Of a stretch of 64,000 nucleotides of DNA, positions 8,963 to 16,199 are shown piece by piece. Under the pieces are notes generated by a model. That model made no database searches and was not told the origin of the DNA. It saw only the letters and a list, made by a program, of their open reading frames with translations. The stretch lies in NCBI GenBank assembly GCA_038216655.1, contig JBBQPZ010000003.1, positions 62,001-126,000 of the forward strand, read 5' to 3'. Origin of the DNA: JAFDWR01 sp038216655. Lineage in GTDB: Bacteria > Armatimonadota > Fimbriimonadia > Fimbriimonadales > Fimbriimonadaceae. Each line of letters begins with the position of its first letter. Positions within the stretch are counted from its first letter, which is position 1. A program made the position numbers and the translations under genes.

Positions 8963-10171
8963 ATGAACCTAGGCGACTCGATCATCAGCGCCCTCCGGGC
9001 AATCACCTCGAACAAGCTACGTTCGATGCTGACCATGCTCGGCGTGGTTATCGGCGTCGGATCGGTCATCGCGATGATCGGCATCGGCGAGGGGACCAAG
9101 CGCAAGGCGATCGAGTCGATCCAGCAGATGGGGACGAACATGCTGATGGTCTTCCCCAACTGGCGGCGAGGCGCGGTCAGCGGCGGCCCCAGCGACATCC
9201 CGACCCTGAAGGACGATGACGTCAAGGAGATCAAGAAGGTCCCGCTTGTTCAGTACGTCACCGGCTCGGTCAGCGGGCGCGTGATGGCCAAGTTCGGTTC
9301 GAACAACCACTTCACCTCGGTCACCGGCGGCGAACCCCAGATCGCGATCATCCGCAACGCCACGAAGATGATGCAGGGCGGTTGGTACACCTACGAAGAT
9401 GAAGCCAAGGCCGTGCGAAAGTGCGTGCTCGGCTACACGTGTTACCAGGAGCTTTTCGGCGACGACAACGCGGTCGGGGCGACGATCCGAATCAAGAACC
9501 AAAATTTCGAAGTCACCGGCGTCATCGCTTACAAGGGTGGTTCGGGGATGTGGAATCCCGACGACGGCATCTACGTGCCGCTCTCGACCGCCCGCACCCG
9601 CCTCCTCGGCCGGCGCGACCTCGACAACATCGTGCTGCAAACCTCGAACTCAGAGCTCATGGTGCTCGCCCAGTCTCAAGTCGAAGACGCGCTCGGCAGG
9701 AAGCGAAAGAACGCCAGCGGCGAACCCCTCTTTCGCGTGATGAATCAGGGCGACGCGATTGACCAGATGGAGACCCAGACCCGTCTTCTGGGCGTCCTCC
9801 TCGCGGGCATCGCATCCGTCTCCTTGCTCGTCGGCGGCATCGGAATCATGAACATCATGCTCGTCTCGGTGACCGAGCGCACCCACGAGATTGGTCTCCG
9901 CAAGGCGGTCGGCGCCAAGCGCGAGAGCATCCTGTCCCAGTTCCTTTTGGAGAGCGTGGTGATGTGCCTCGTCGGCGGCATCATCGGGATCATCCTCGGG
10001 ATAGGCGGCGTTCTGCTCGTTGCCGCACCCATGAAGGTGCCCCCTGTCGTGAACCCGCAGGCGGTAATCATGGCGAGTGCGTTTAGCGCAATGGTGGGTA
10101 TTTTCTTTGGGCTGTATCCCGCGATCCGCGCGTCGCGACTCCAGCCGATCGAGGCTCTAAGACATGAGTGA
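8963..10171 (+). CDS. MacB-type ABC transporter permease
   Basis: This is the inner-membrane subunit of about 402 residues. The ATG at 8963 starts MNLGDSIISALRAITSNKLRSMLTMLGVVIG in two recognisable blocks, the standard N-terminus of MacB/FtsX permeases; upstream codons belong to the Gly-rich tail of the adaptor read in another frame. It has a first membrane helix, a large periplasmic domain (about 50-275), then three helices with the conserved GIGIMNIMLVSVTERTHEIG segment. Unlike E. coli MacB the ATPase is a separate polypeptide, encoded next with an 8-base overlap. Confidence 0.93.
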   Translation: MNLGDSIISALRAITSNKLRSMLTMLGVVIGVGSVIAMIGIGEGTKRKAIESIQQMGTNMLMVFPNWRRGAVSGGPSDIPTLKDDDVKEIKKVPLVQYVTGSVSGRVMAKFGSNNHFTSVTGGEPQIAIIRNATKMMQGGWYTYEDEAKAVRKCVLGYTCYQELFGDDNAVGATIRIKNQNFEVTGVIAYKGGSGMWNPDDGIYVPLSTARTRLLGRRDLDNIVLQTSNSELMVLAQSQVEDALGRKRKNASGEPLFRVMNQGDAIDQMETQTRLLGVLLAGIASVSLLVGGIGIMNIMLVSVTERTHEIGLRKAVGAKRESILSQFLLESVVMCLVGGIIGIILGIGGVLLVAAPMKVPPVVNPQAVIMASAFSAMVGIFFGLYPAIRASRLQPIEALRHE

Positions 10172-10916
10172 GAAGTTCACCGGCCCCATCATCCAGACCC
10201 GAGAGTTGCGGAAGGACTACACGATGGGCGATACCATCGTGCATGCCCTGCGCGACGTCAACATCACGATCGAGCCAGGCGAATTCGTCGCCCTGATGGG
10301 CCCCTCGGGGGCAGGGAAGTCTACGTTTATGAACGTGATCGGCTGTCTCGATCGCCCGACCAAGGGCGAGTTCATCCTGAACGGAACCCACGTCGGCGAC
10401 ATGAACGACAATGAACTCGCCGAGGTCCGCAACAAGTACATCGGCTTCGTCTTCCAGAACTTCAACCTGCTGCCCCGAACCTCGGCGCTGAAAAACGTTG
10501 AGTTGCCTTTGATGTACGCGGGAGTCCGAAACCGAACGGAGCGCGCGATCAAGGCGCTTGAAGACGTCGGTCTTTCGCAGCGAATGCACCACAAGCCGAA
10601 CGAGCTCTCCGGCGGTCAGCAGCAACGCGTCGCGGTCGCCCGAGCGATCGTCAATAATCCCGTCCTGATCCTCGGCGACGAACCCACCGGCAACCTCGAC
10701 TCGCGCACCAGCGAGGAGATCATGGCTCTGTTCCAGGACCTCAACCGCAACGGTCGAACCGTCGTGATCGTCACCCACGAAGAAGAAATCGCCCGTCACT
10801 GCAAGCGAATCATCCGCTTCAAAGACGGCCATGTCCGCGTCGACGAGCAAGTCACCGACCCCCTCGACTCCCGCGAGATGCTCGCCGCCATGCCCGCCCC
10901 CGACGATGCGGCCTAG
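10164..10916 (+). CDS. ABC transporter ATPase, MacB/LolD type
   Basis: This is the cytoplasmic ATPase subunit for the preceding permease. It has a Walker A motif GPSGAGKST (about residue 46), the Q-loop region FVFQNFNLLPR, the ABC signature LSGGQQQRVAVARA, Walker B ILGDEPTGNLD and the switch His in VTHEEE. At 250 residues it is a stand-alone nucleotide-binding subunit. The substrate cannot be told from sequence; macrolides, lipoproteins, peptides and siderophores are all exported by related systems. Confidence 0.94.
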   Translation: MSEKFTGPIIQTRELRKDYTMGDTIVHALRDVNITIEPGEFVALMGPSGAGKSTFMNVIGCLDRPTKGEFILNGTHVGDMNDNELAEVRNKYIGFVFQNFNLLPRTSALKNVELPLMYAGVRNRTERAIKALEDVGLSQRMHHKPNELSGGQQQRVAVARAIVNNPVLILGDEPTGNLDSRTSEEIMALFQDLNRNGRTVVIVTHEEEIARHCKRIIRFKDGHVRVDEQVTDPLDSREMLAAMPAPDDAA

Positions 10917-10937
10917 TCGGCAGGTACCCTCCACGCA

Positions 10938-11870
10938 ATGATCGCCGCCGTATTTCCGGGACAAGGATCCCAAAAGCCGGGCATGGGGAAGGAGCTTTAC
11001 AGCACCCGCCCCGAGGCTCGCGCCGTGTTCGAAACCGTCCAGTCAGCGACCGGAATCGACGTCGCCAAGCTCTGCTTCGAGAGCGACGAAGAGACCCTGC
11101 GCCAGACCCAGAACGCCCAGATCGCCCTCTACACCTGCGGCGTGGCCGCCTACAAGGTCCTCGACGCGCACTTCCGCGAGATCGTGCCCGTCGACGGCTT
11201 CGCCGGACACAGCGTCGGCGAGTACGCCGCCCTTACCGCAGCCGGCATTCTGAGCGTCGAAGACGGAGCCAAGCTCGTCCAGCGGCGCGGCGAACTCATG
11301 GCCGCCGCCGGATTAGAGAGACCAGGAACCATGGCCGCCGTCCTCGGCCTCGAGCGAGACGCCCTTGAAGCGATCTGCGCCGAAACCCTCGGAATTGTGG
11401 TCATCGCCAACGACAACTGCCCGGGGCAGCTCGTGATCTCTGGCGAGGTTGAGGCCGTTCAAGCCGCCACCGCCACCGCCACCGAGAAGGGTGCCAAGCG
11501 AGTGATGCCCCTCAACGTCAGCGGCGCGTTCCACTCCCCGCTGATGGAGAGCTCCGCCGAGCAACTCGCCCCCGCCCTCGCCGCCGCCGAATTCAAGTCG
11601 GGCGGTCGCGTCTATTCCAACGTCACCGCCCAGCCTGTCGTCCAGGACGGCAAGTGGCCCGATCTCCTCGTCCGCCAACTCAAGAGCCCGGTCCGCTGGA
11701 CCGAGTCGGTGCAAAACATGATCAACGAGGGCGTGAAAGTCTTCGTCGAGTGCGGCGGCGGTGACGTTCTTTCTGGCCTGATCAAACGGATTGACCGCGA
11801 GCCGAAGTGCTTCCGCGTGCAAGATCAGGAGTCGTTGGAGAACACGGTGGCGACGCTGCGTTCGTCGTAA
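10938..11870 (+). CDS. fabD: Malonyl-CoA:ACP transacylase
   Basis: This enzyme loads malonyl groups onto acyl carrier protein for fatty-acid synthesis. Its 310 residues match the family. The start has the conserved FPGQGSQKPGMGK segment, the active-site serine is in GHSVGEYAAL (about residue 92), and AFHSPLM around 200 holds the catalytic histidine. It follows the efflux operon after 21 bp and may be cotranscribed. None of fabH, fabG or acpP is next to it, so the usual fab cluster is broken. Confidence 0.96.
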   Translation: MIAAVFPGQGSQKPGMGKELYSTRPEARAVFETVQSATGIDVAKLCFESDEETLRQTQNAQIALYTCGVAAYKVLDAHFREIVPVDGFAGHSVGEYAALTAAGILSVEDGAKLVQRRGELMAAAGLERPGTMAAVLGLERDALEAICAETLGIVVIANDNCPGQLVISGEVEAVQAATATATEKGAKRVMPLNVSGAFHSPLMESSAEQLAPALAAAEFKSGGRVYSNVTAQPVVQDGKWPDLLVRQLKSPVRWTESVQNMINEGVKVFVECGGGDVLSGLIKRIDREPKCFRVQDQESLENTVATLRSS

Positions 11871-11905
11871 AATCAAGGCACATAAGTCGCCGTAAGATAA
11901 AGCAG

Positions 11906-12127
11906 ATGGCCGACGAGATCACAATCATCTATGAACCTGCGCAGGAGGGCGGCTTTACGGCCTACATTCCTGAGGTCCCTGGCGCAGTCTCCGAAGGCGA
12001 GACGATCGAGGAGGCTAGAGAGATGGTACTTGACGCCATGCGCGAGATCCTCGCCTTTCGCCGTGACGAGGCGATGAAGTCCAAGTCCCCTAATTCAACT
12101 GTCGAGACTCTCCCGATCTCAGCGTGA
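11906..12127 (+). CDS. HicB-like antitoxin (short form)
   Basis: This is a 73-residue protein with the HicB pseudo-RNase-H core: YEPAQEGGFTAYIPEVPGAVSEGETIEEAREMVLDAMREIL. It lacks the C-terminal helix-turn-helix of longer HicB proteins, as is common for the short forms. The ATG at 11906 is preferred because the open frame upstream lies inside fabD. It ends head-on into a HicA-like gene on the other strand with a nine-base overlap of the two 3' ends. In the usual layout hicA and hicB are on one strand, so regulation must differ here. Confidence 0.85.
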   Translation: MADEITIIYEPAQEGGFTAYIPEVPGAVSEGETIEEAREMVLDAMREILAFRRDEAMKSKSPNSTVETLPISA

Positions 12128-12316
12128 ACCGGGTTTCGGGATATTCAACTCCCTGCAGATCTTCAGCGCGGTATTCATCTTCAGCGGCGAATGCCGCGGG
12201 ACGGCAGAAATGTGCTCTGGATGGCTGTCGTTGCGGTAGAGCGAGTGCTTCTTCCCTTCGCGAGCAAGCGAGCATCCGTTGACCTGAAGATGCCGAATCA
12301 ACTCCCCGCGATTCAT
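12119..12316 (-). CDS. HicA-like mRNA interferase toxin
   Basis: This is a 65-residue protein of the double-stranded-RNA-binding HicA fold. The features are an N-terminal helix (ELIRHLQVNGCSLAREG), the GKKHSLY segment whose His corresponds to the catalytic His of HicA, and the C-terminal VPRHSPLKMNTALKICRELNIP block, which matches the PxHxxLxxGTxxxILK-type ending. It is convergent with the short hicB (positions 12119-12127 shared). HicA toxins cleave mRNA and are neutralised by binding of HicB; the match is made by motif only. Confidence 0.8.
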   Translation of the reverse strand: MNRGELIRHLQVNGCSLAREGKKHSLYRNDSHPEHISAVPRHSPLKMNTALKICRELNIPKPGSR

Positions 12317-12473
12317 GGTTCAAAGAAACTCTGATAGAAGAGCCACCTTGTAGATGCGGTGGCGAATGATGTCGTCCGAAATGCGCATCAAAGGTAGAGA
12401 GTTCTTGAGTGAAGTCAATCGCAAATTCGCGAACGGAGGGACGCTGTGAGCCACTCGCCGCAGGCATAAACGC

Positions 12474-12503
12474 GCGAACTTTCAATGTTTTTTGAAAGTT
12501 CGC
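12474..12503. promoter_or_regulatory. Perfect 12-bp inverted repeat between hicA and menG
   Basis: GCGAACTTTCAA at 12474-12485 and its exact complement TTGAAAGTTCGC at 12492-12503 are separated by six bases (TGTTTT). It lies upstream of both the reverse-strand hicA-like gene and the forward-strand menG. It could be an operator for the toxin gene or a structured leader for menG. No T-run follows on either strand in the manner of a terminator. Confidence 0.5.
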
Positions 12504-12548
12504 TCCAAAACCAGCGTAGGAAAGGTATAAAACCATGACCGACAGGGA

Positions 12549-13271
12549 ATGATGCAAGCGAAAACTGAGGCGATTTGGCAGGCGGAAGGAACGCAAAAGC
12601 GTGCCGCTGTCCAACGCATGTTCGCCGAGATCGCGCCGACCTACGATCTCCTGAATTCCCTGATGTGCCTGCGGATGCACTACCGCTGGCGCAAGCTCGC
12701 CGTCCGCAAGCTCGAACTCCAGACCGGCCAGAGCGCTCTTGACGTCTGCTGCGGCACCGGCGACTTCATGCTCCCCCTCCGCGACACGGTTGGCGAAACC
12801 GGACGAGTCGTTGGCGTCGACTTTTGCCTCCCCATGCTCCAAGTCGCCCAGCAGAAGCTCATCGAGCCCACCCTAAGCCTCGGCGATGCCTGCGCCCTCC
12901 CGATCATGAGCGGCCAATTCGACGGTGCCAGCGTCGGATGGGGGATCCGCAATGTCCCCGACATCGACGGCGCCCACCGCGAGCTTTTCCGCGTCCTCAA
13001 ACCCGGCGGCCGCTACGTCTCCCTCGACATGGCCCAGCCCAAAGGCCGCCTGATGCGCGGGATGAGCACCTGGATGTTCCAGCGCGTCGTGCCATTCCTC
13101 GGCCGCCTCTTCGGCAAGACCGAGGCATACACCTACCTGCCCAAGAGCACCGAGCGCTTCAAGACCCGCGCCGAGCTTGTCGCGTCGATGCGCCAGGCCG
13201 GCTTTACCGACGTTGGCCACCGCGATTTCATGTTCGGCAACATCTGCATGCATTGGGGACGAAAACCTTGA
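12549..13271 (+). CDS. menG: Demethylmenaquinone methyltransferase (UbiE/MenG family)
   Basis: This is an S-adenosylmethionine-dependent C-methyltransferase of 240 residues, acting late in menaquinone synthesis. It shows FAEIAPTYDLLNSL near residue 25 (family signature 1 region), the SAM-binding DVCCGTGDF near 65, and WGIRNVPD near 135 (signature 2 region). The next gene makes the polyprenyl side chain, which supports menaquinone over ubiquinone. The stop codon overlaps the TTG start of that gene (TTGA). Confidence 0.93.
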   Translation: MMQAKTEAIWQAEGTQKRAAVQRMFAEIAPTYDLLNSLMCLRMHYRWRKLAVRKLELQTGQSALDVCCGTGDFMLPLRDTVGETGRVVGVDFCLPMLQVAQQKLIEPTLSLGDACALPIMSGQFDGASVGWGIRNVPDIDGAHRELFRVLKPGGRYVSLDMAQPKGRLMRGMSTWMFQRVVPFLGRLFGKTEAYTYLPKSTERFKTRAELVASMRQAGFTDVGHRDFMFGNICMHWGRKP

Positions 13272-14281
13272 CCGCCTCCGCATTTTTCAGCCTTACCGAC
13301 CGCGGCGTCTCCCAGGAGCTTCTGACCGAGGTCGCCGAGGAAGTCGCTCAGGTCGAAGCCGAACTCCGCCGCCAGGCCGTCTCCGCGGTGAACCTCGTCG
13401 ACCGAGTCGGCAACCACACCCTTGGAGCGGGCGGCAAGCGTCTGCGGCCGGCATTTGTGACCCTCGCCGCCAAGGCTACGGGCATCGCTTTTGACCCCAA
13501 TCGAACCCGCAAGATTGGCGCGGCCATGGAGATGATTCACATGGCGACGCTGATCCACGATGACGTGATCGACCACTCGCCCACCCGCCGCGGCCAGCCC
13601 ACCGCCAGCGCGGTTTACGGCAACACCGGCTCCATCCTCGCCGGCGACGTGCTCCTCGCCAAGGCAATGGTCATCCTTGCCCAGGACGGCGACCTTGACG
13701 TGATCCGCACGGTCAGCGAGATGGTGGTCGAGATGGCCGAAGGGGAAGTGCGCGAGCTTGAGTCCCGCAACGTGTTCGATCTCTCCGAGGCCGACCATCT
13801 TGAGATTCTCCGGATGAAGACCGCCTCGTTCATCCAGTGTTGCTGCATCGTCGGCGGCATGCTCGCCGGAGCCCCCGCTTCGGTTCGCGAAGGACTGTCG
13901 GATTACGGCTATCACGTCGGGATGGCGTTCCAGATCGTGGACGACCTCCTCGACTACCGCGGCGATCGCACCAAGACCGGCAAGACGACCGCCGGCGACT
14001 TCCGCGAGGCTCAGGCCACCCTGCCGCTGATCCTGCTGAGACCTCATTTGACCGACGAGGAGCGCGACTTCGTCAGCCGCAAGTTCGGCAACGGCGTCAC
14101 CGACGACGAAGTCGCGATGATCTCGCGCTGGATGGAAGACCGCGGGGCGTTTGCCCAGGCCGAAAATGCGGCGCAAAAACACGTGGATTCGGCGCTCTCC
14201 GCGCTCGGGATGCTGCCGGAGACGCCTTCCCGAGCTTTGCTAAACAGCGTTGCCGGGTTTGTCATGTCGCGCGATCGGTAG
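13268..14281 (+). CDS. Polyprenyl diphosphate synthase
   Basis: This is a trans-prenyltransferase of about 337 residues that builds the isoprenoid tail of quinones. The open frame extends far upstream, but that part lies over menG; the TTG at 13268, overlapping the menG stop, gives the expected length. Motifs are GGKRLRP (about 56), the first Asp-rich motif HDDVIDHSPTRRG (about 98) and the second, QIVDDLLDYRGD (about 223). Residues before the first DDxxD fit a long-chain (C30-C50) enzyme, but the chain length cannot be fixed by eye. Confidence 0.92.
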   Translation: MTASAFFSLTDRGVSQELLTEVAEEVAQVEAELRRQAVSAVNLVDRVGNHTLGAGGKRLRPAFVTLAAKATGIAFDPNRTRKIGAAMEMIHMATLIHDDVIDHSPTRRGQPTASAVYGNTGSILAGDVLLAKAMVILAQDGDLDVIRTVSEMVVEMAEGEVRELESRNVFDLSEADHLEILRMKTASFIQCCCIVGGMLAGAPASVREGLSDYGYHVGMAFQIVDDLLDYRGDRTKTGKTTAGDFREAQATLPLILLRPHLTDEERDFVSRKFGNGVTDDEVAMISRWMEDRGAFAQAENAAQKHVDSALSALGMLPETPSRALLNSVAGFVMSRDR

Positions 14282-14302
14282 GCAAATCACTCGCGTTCTC
14301 AC

Positions 14303-14360
14303 TCACATAGGGCTTACCCACGTTGGCAATCCGGCAATGTTTTGGGAGCGGCGGCGTTTT
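14303..14360. repeat. Dispersed motif with GCTTACCCACGTTGG core
   Basis: The stretch CTCACTCACA...GCTTACCCACGTTGG, followed by partly conserved spacing to GAGCGGCGG, recurs with similar order at 54780-54832. Both copies are in gene-free DNA downstream of a forward-strand gene. No coding or hairpin role is evident. Confidence 0.4.
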
Positions 14361-14422
14361 GATTGGATGATCCCGCTCCCTTGTAGATTGCTCGGGACGG
14401 TCTTTTGTCAACCTGCAAATCC

Positions 14423-14881
14423 GTCATCCAGAACGTAGCGCCGAGCCCCAGCGAGGCAGCGAAGTCGAAGGATCATTAGTCCCGCATCCTTCCCAATGCG
14501 GCACCACCTCCACTCCACGCGCGGCCACCGTCATCCAGAGCGTAGCGCCGAGCCCCAGCGAAGGCAGCGCAGTCGAAGGATCATTAGTCCCGCATCCGGC
14601 CCAATGCGGCACCACCTCCACTCCACCCGCGGCCACCGTCATCCAGAGCGTAGCGCCGAGCCCCAGCGAAGGCAGCGCAGTCGAAGGATCATGTGGAGTC
14701 GCTTCCGACGTTCGGCCAAGCAACCCCGATCAATAAGTCGGAGGCAGATACTGATGATCCTTCGACTACGCAACCTTCGCTAGCGCTCGGTTTCTCCGCT
14801 CTCTGGATGACGGATCAGAGCCTCTAAGCGATCCTTCGCCTTCGCTGCCTCGCTAAGGCTCGGCGCTACCCTCTGGATGAC
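14423..14881. repeat. Array of REP-like GTCATCCAGA...GAAGGATC units
   Basis: Three direct copies start at 14423, 14530 and 14638, so the unit is 107-108 bp; each begins GTCATCCAGARCGTAGCGCC and has AGTCGAAGGATCAT near position 50, and the third stops soon after that. Two further copies run in the opposite orientation, at 14756-14811 and 14830-14881, beginning GATCCTTCG and ending GGATGAC. The gene-free region 14282-14947 is almost entirely made of these elements. They are too long and too variable for a CRISPR array and fit a mobile palindromic repeat family. Confidence 0.85.
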
Positions 14882-14947
14882 GGATCAGAGCCAGAACAAT
14901 CGCGGGCCGCGAACCCGAGGACGGGGCTCAGACTTCATACTGAATCT

Positions 14948-15838
14948 GTGCGCCGGTATCCGCTCTACATCTTCGACCTCGACGGTACCCTCTGGCGCGG
15001 CTGGGAAGCCATCCCCGGCGCGGTCGAGACGGTCGCCCAGCTTCGTGCCGAAGGCGCTCAGATTCGGTATCTGACCAACAACTCGTCCACCGAGCGCAAG
15101 GACTACGTCCATAAATTGCGCCAGCTCGGGTTTGAGGCGGAGCTTCACGAGGTCTACTCCTCCGCCACCGGCTCGGCGTCAAGGCTGATCGAGTTGGGGA
15201 TGCGCACGGTCCACGTGTTGGGGGAGCCGGGGCTCGTGAACACGCTATGCGAGGCGGGGTTGGTGGTGGTGAATGCGGATGGGGAAGGCGTGATCCAGCC
15301 CGACCTCTCGCTCGATAACTCGGGAGCCGAGCTTCTGACTCCTCCTCCGCCCCCGGGGGAGGGCAGGGAGGGGGCGCATGCCCCGCGCTCGTCAGAAGAA
15401 ACCCTGAATCTAGGAAAGGAAGCGGCTGACGCCCTCCTCGTCGGCATCTGCCGACGCCTCACCTACCCCCTCCTCAATGCCGCGATGCAGGCGGGGCTGA
15501 AGGGGGCGCGGTTCTTCGCGACCAATGCAGACAAGACCTTCCCGATGGAAGGAGGTGCCCTCATGCCGGGCGCCGGCTCCATCGTCGCCGCCGTCGAGGC
15601 CTGCGTCGGCAGTCAGGCCGAAGTCCTCGGCAAGCCGCATCCGTATCTCGTCGAGCTAATCCTCCGCGAATCCGGGGTCCGGCCCGAGGACGCCCTCGCC
15701 GTAGGCGACCGCTTCGACACCGACATCCTCTCCGGCCAAGCCGCTGGCTGCGACACCTTCCTGGTGCTCACGGGAGTCGAGAAGGAGGCCCCAGAAGGGC
15801 AAGCCTGGGCCGAGGATGTTCGAGGACTACTGAACTAG
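14948..15838 (+). CDS. HAD-superfamily phosphatase, NagD/PGP-like
   Basis: This is a 296-residue haloacid dehalogenase hydrolase of subclass IIA. It has motif I FDLDGTLWRG (about residues 9-18), motif II TNNSS (about 44-48), the Lys of motif III in LGKPHP, and motif IV GDRFDTDI near 256-263. The GTG at 14948 is the only start that keeps motif I near the N-terminus. An insert of about 30 residues (PPPPPGEGREGAHAPRS core, near residues 136-155) is encoded by a GC-rich palindrome and is not part of the fold. The substrate is probably a small phosphorylated metabolite such as phosphoglycolate, p-nitrophenyl phosphate being the generic one. Confidence 0.88.
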   Translation: MRRYPLYIFDLDGTLWRGWEAIPGAVETVAQLRAEGAQIRYLTNNSSTERKDYVHKLRQLGFEAELHEVYSSATGSASRLIELGMRTVHVLGEPGLVNTLCEAGLVVVNADGEGVIQPDLSLDNSGAELLTPPPPPGEGREGAHAPRSSEETLNLGKEAADALLVGICRRLTYPLLNAAMQAGLKGARFFATNADKTFPMEGGALMPGAGSIVAAVEACVGSQAEVLGKPHPYLVELILRESGVRPEDALAVGDRFDTDILSGQAAGCDTFLVLTGVEKEAPEGQAWAEDVRGLLN

Positions 15839-15850
15839 CCCAACCCTGAG

Positions 15851-15984
15851 GCGGGAGTCCGTCCGGAGGACGCCCTCGCCGTAGGCGACCGCTTCGACAC
15901 CGACATCCTCTCCGGCCAAGCCGCCGGTTGCGACACCTTTCTGGTGCTCAGCGGGGTCGAGAGGGAAGCCCCCGAAGGGGCAAA
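15851..15984 (+). pseudogene. Second, truncated copy of the HAD phosphatase 3' end
   Basis: This stretch repeats 15671-15804 at an exact 180-bp offset. It encodes GVRPEDALAVGDRFDTDILS followed by GQAAGCDTFLVLSGVEREAPEG, with no start or upstream half. Differences from the intact gene are mostly silent or conservative (Thr to Ser, Lys to Arg), which suggests a remnant of a once functional relative rather than a fresh duplication. The reading diverges after about 15984. The rest of the gene-free region to 16199 is AT-richer and belongs to the foreign segment that carries the next gene. Confidence 0.8.
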
Positions 15985-16103
15985 TGTGGTCAGAGGACGT
16001 GAAGCGTCTGACGGATTCGAATCATTTGCCGTCGGCACCTTTGCGACACAATTGGTCGGCTTAAACGAAGCTGAACAAGAAGGTCACTCGGAACGATCTG
16101 AGA

Positions 16104-16129
16104 TTGAATCGGGCACATGCCCGACTCAA
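16104..16129. promoter_or_regulatory. Palindrome upstream of the NTase-DUF262 gene
   Basis: TTGAATCGGGCA and TGCCCGACTCAA form a 26-bp near-perfect palindrome (11 of 12 pairs) with a two-base centre, 70 bp before the start codon at 16200. It could be an operator or a terminator that shields the gene from the HAD transcript. Confidence 0.45.
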
Positions 16130-16199
16130 AGGTGTGGAGAAGGAAGTCAATCTGAAGAAAAAGAAGACATAATGATGGCCATCTCGATAAAGGTCACCA

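Noticed and set aside
14423..14700. Possible CRISPR array
   Set aside because: The repeats are 107-108 bp with no regular unique spacers, two further copies are inverted, and no cas gene is present.
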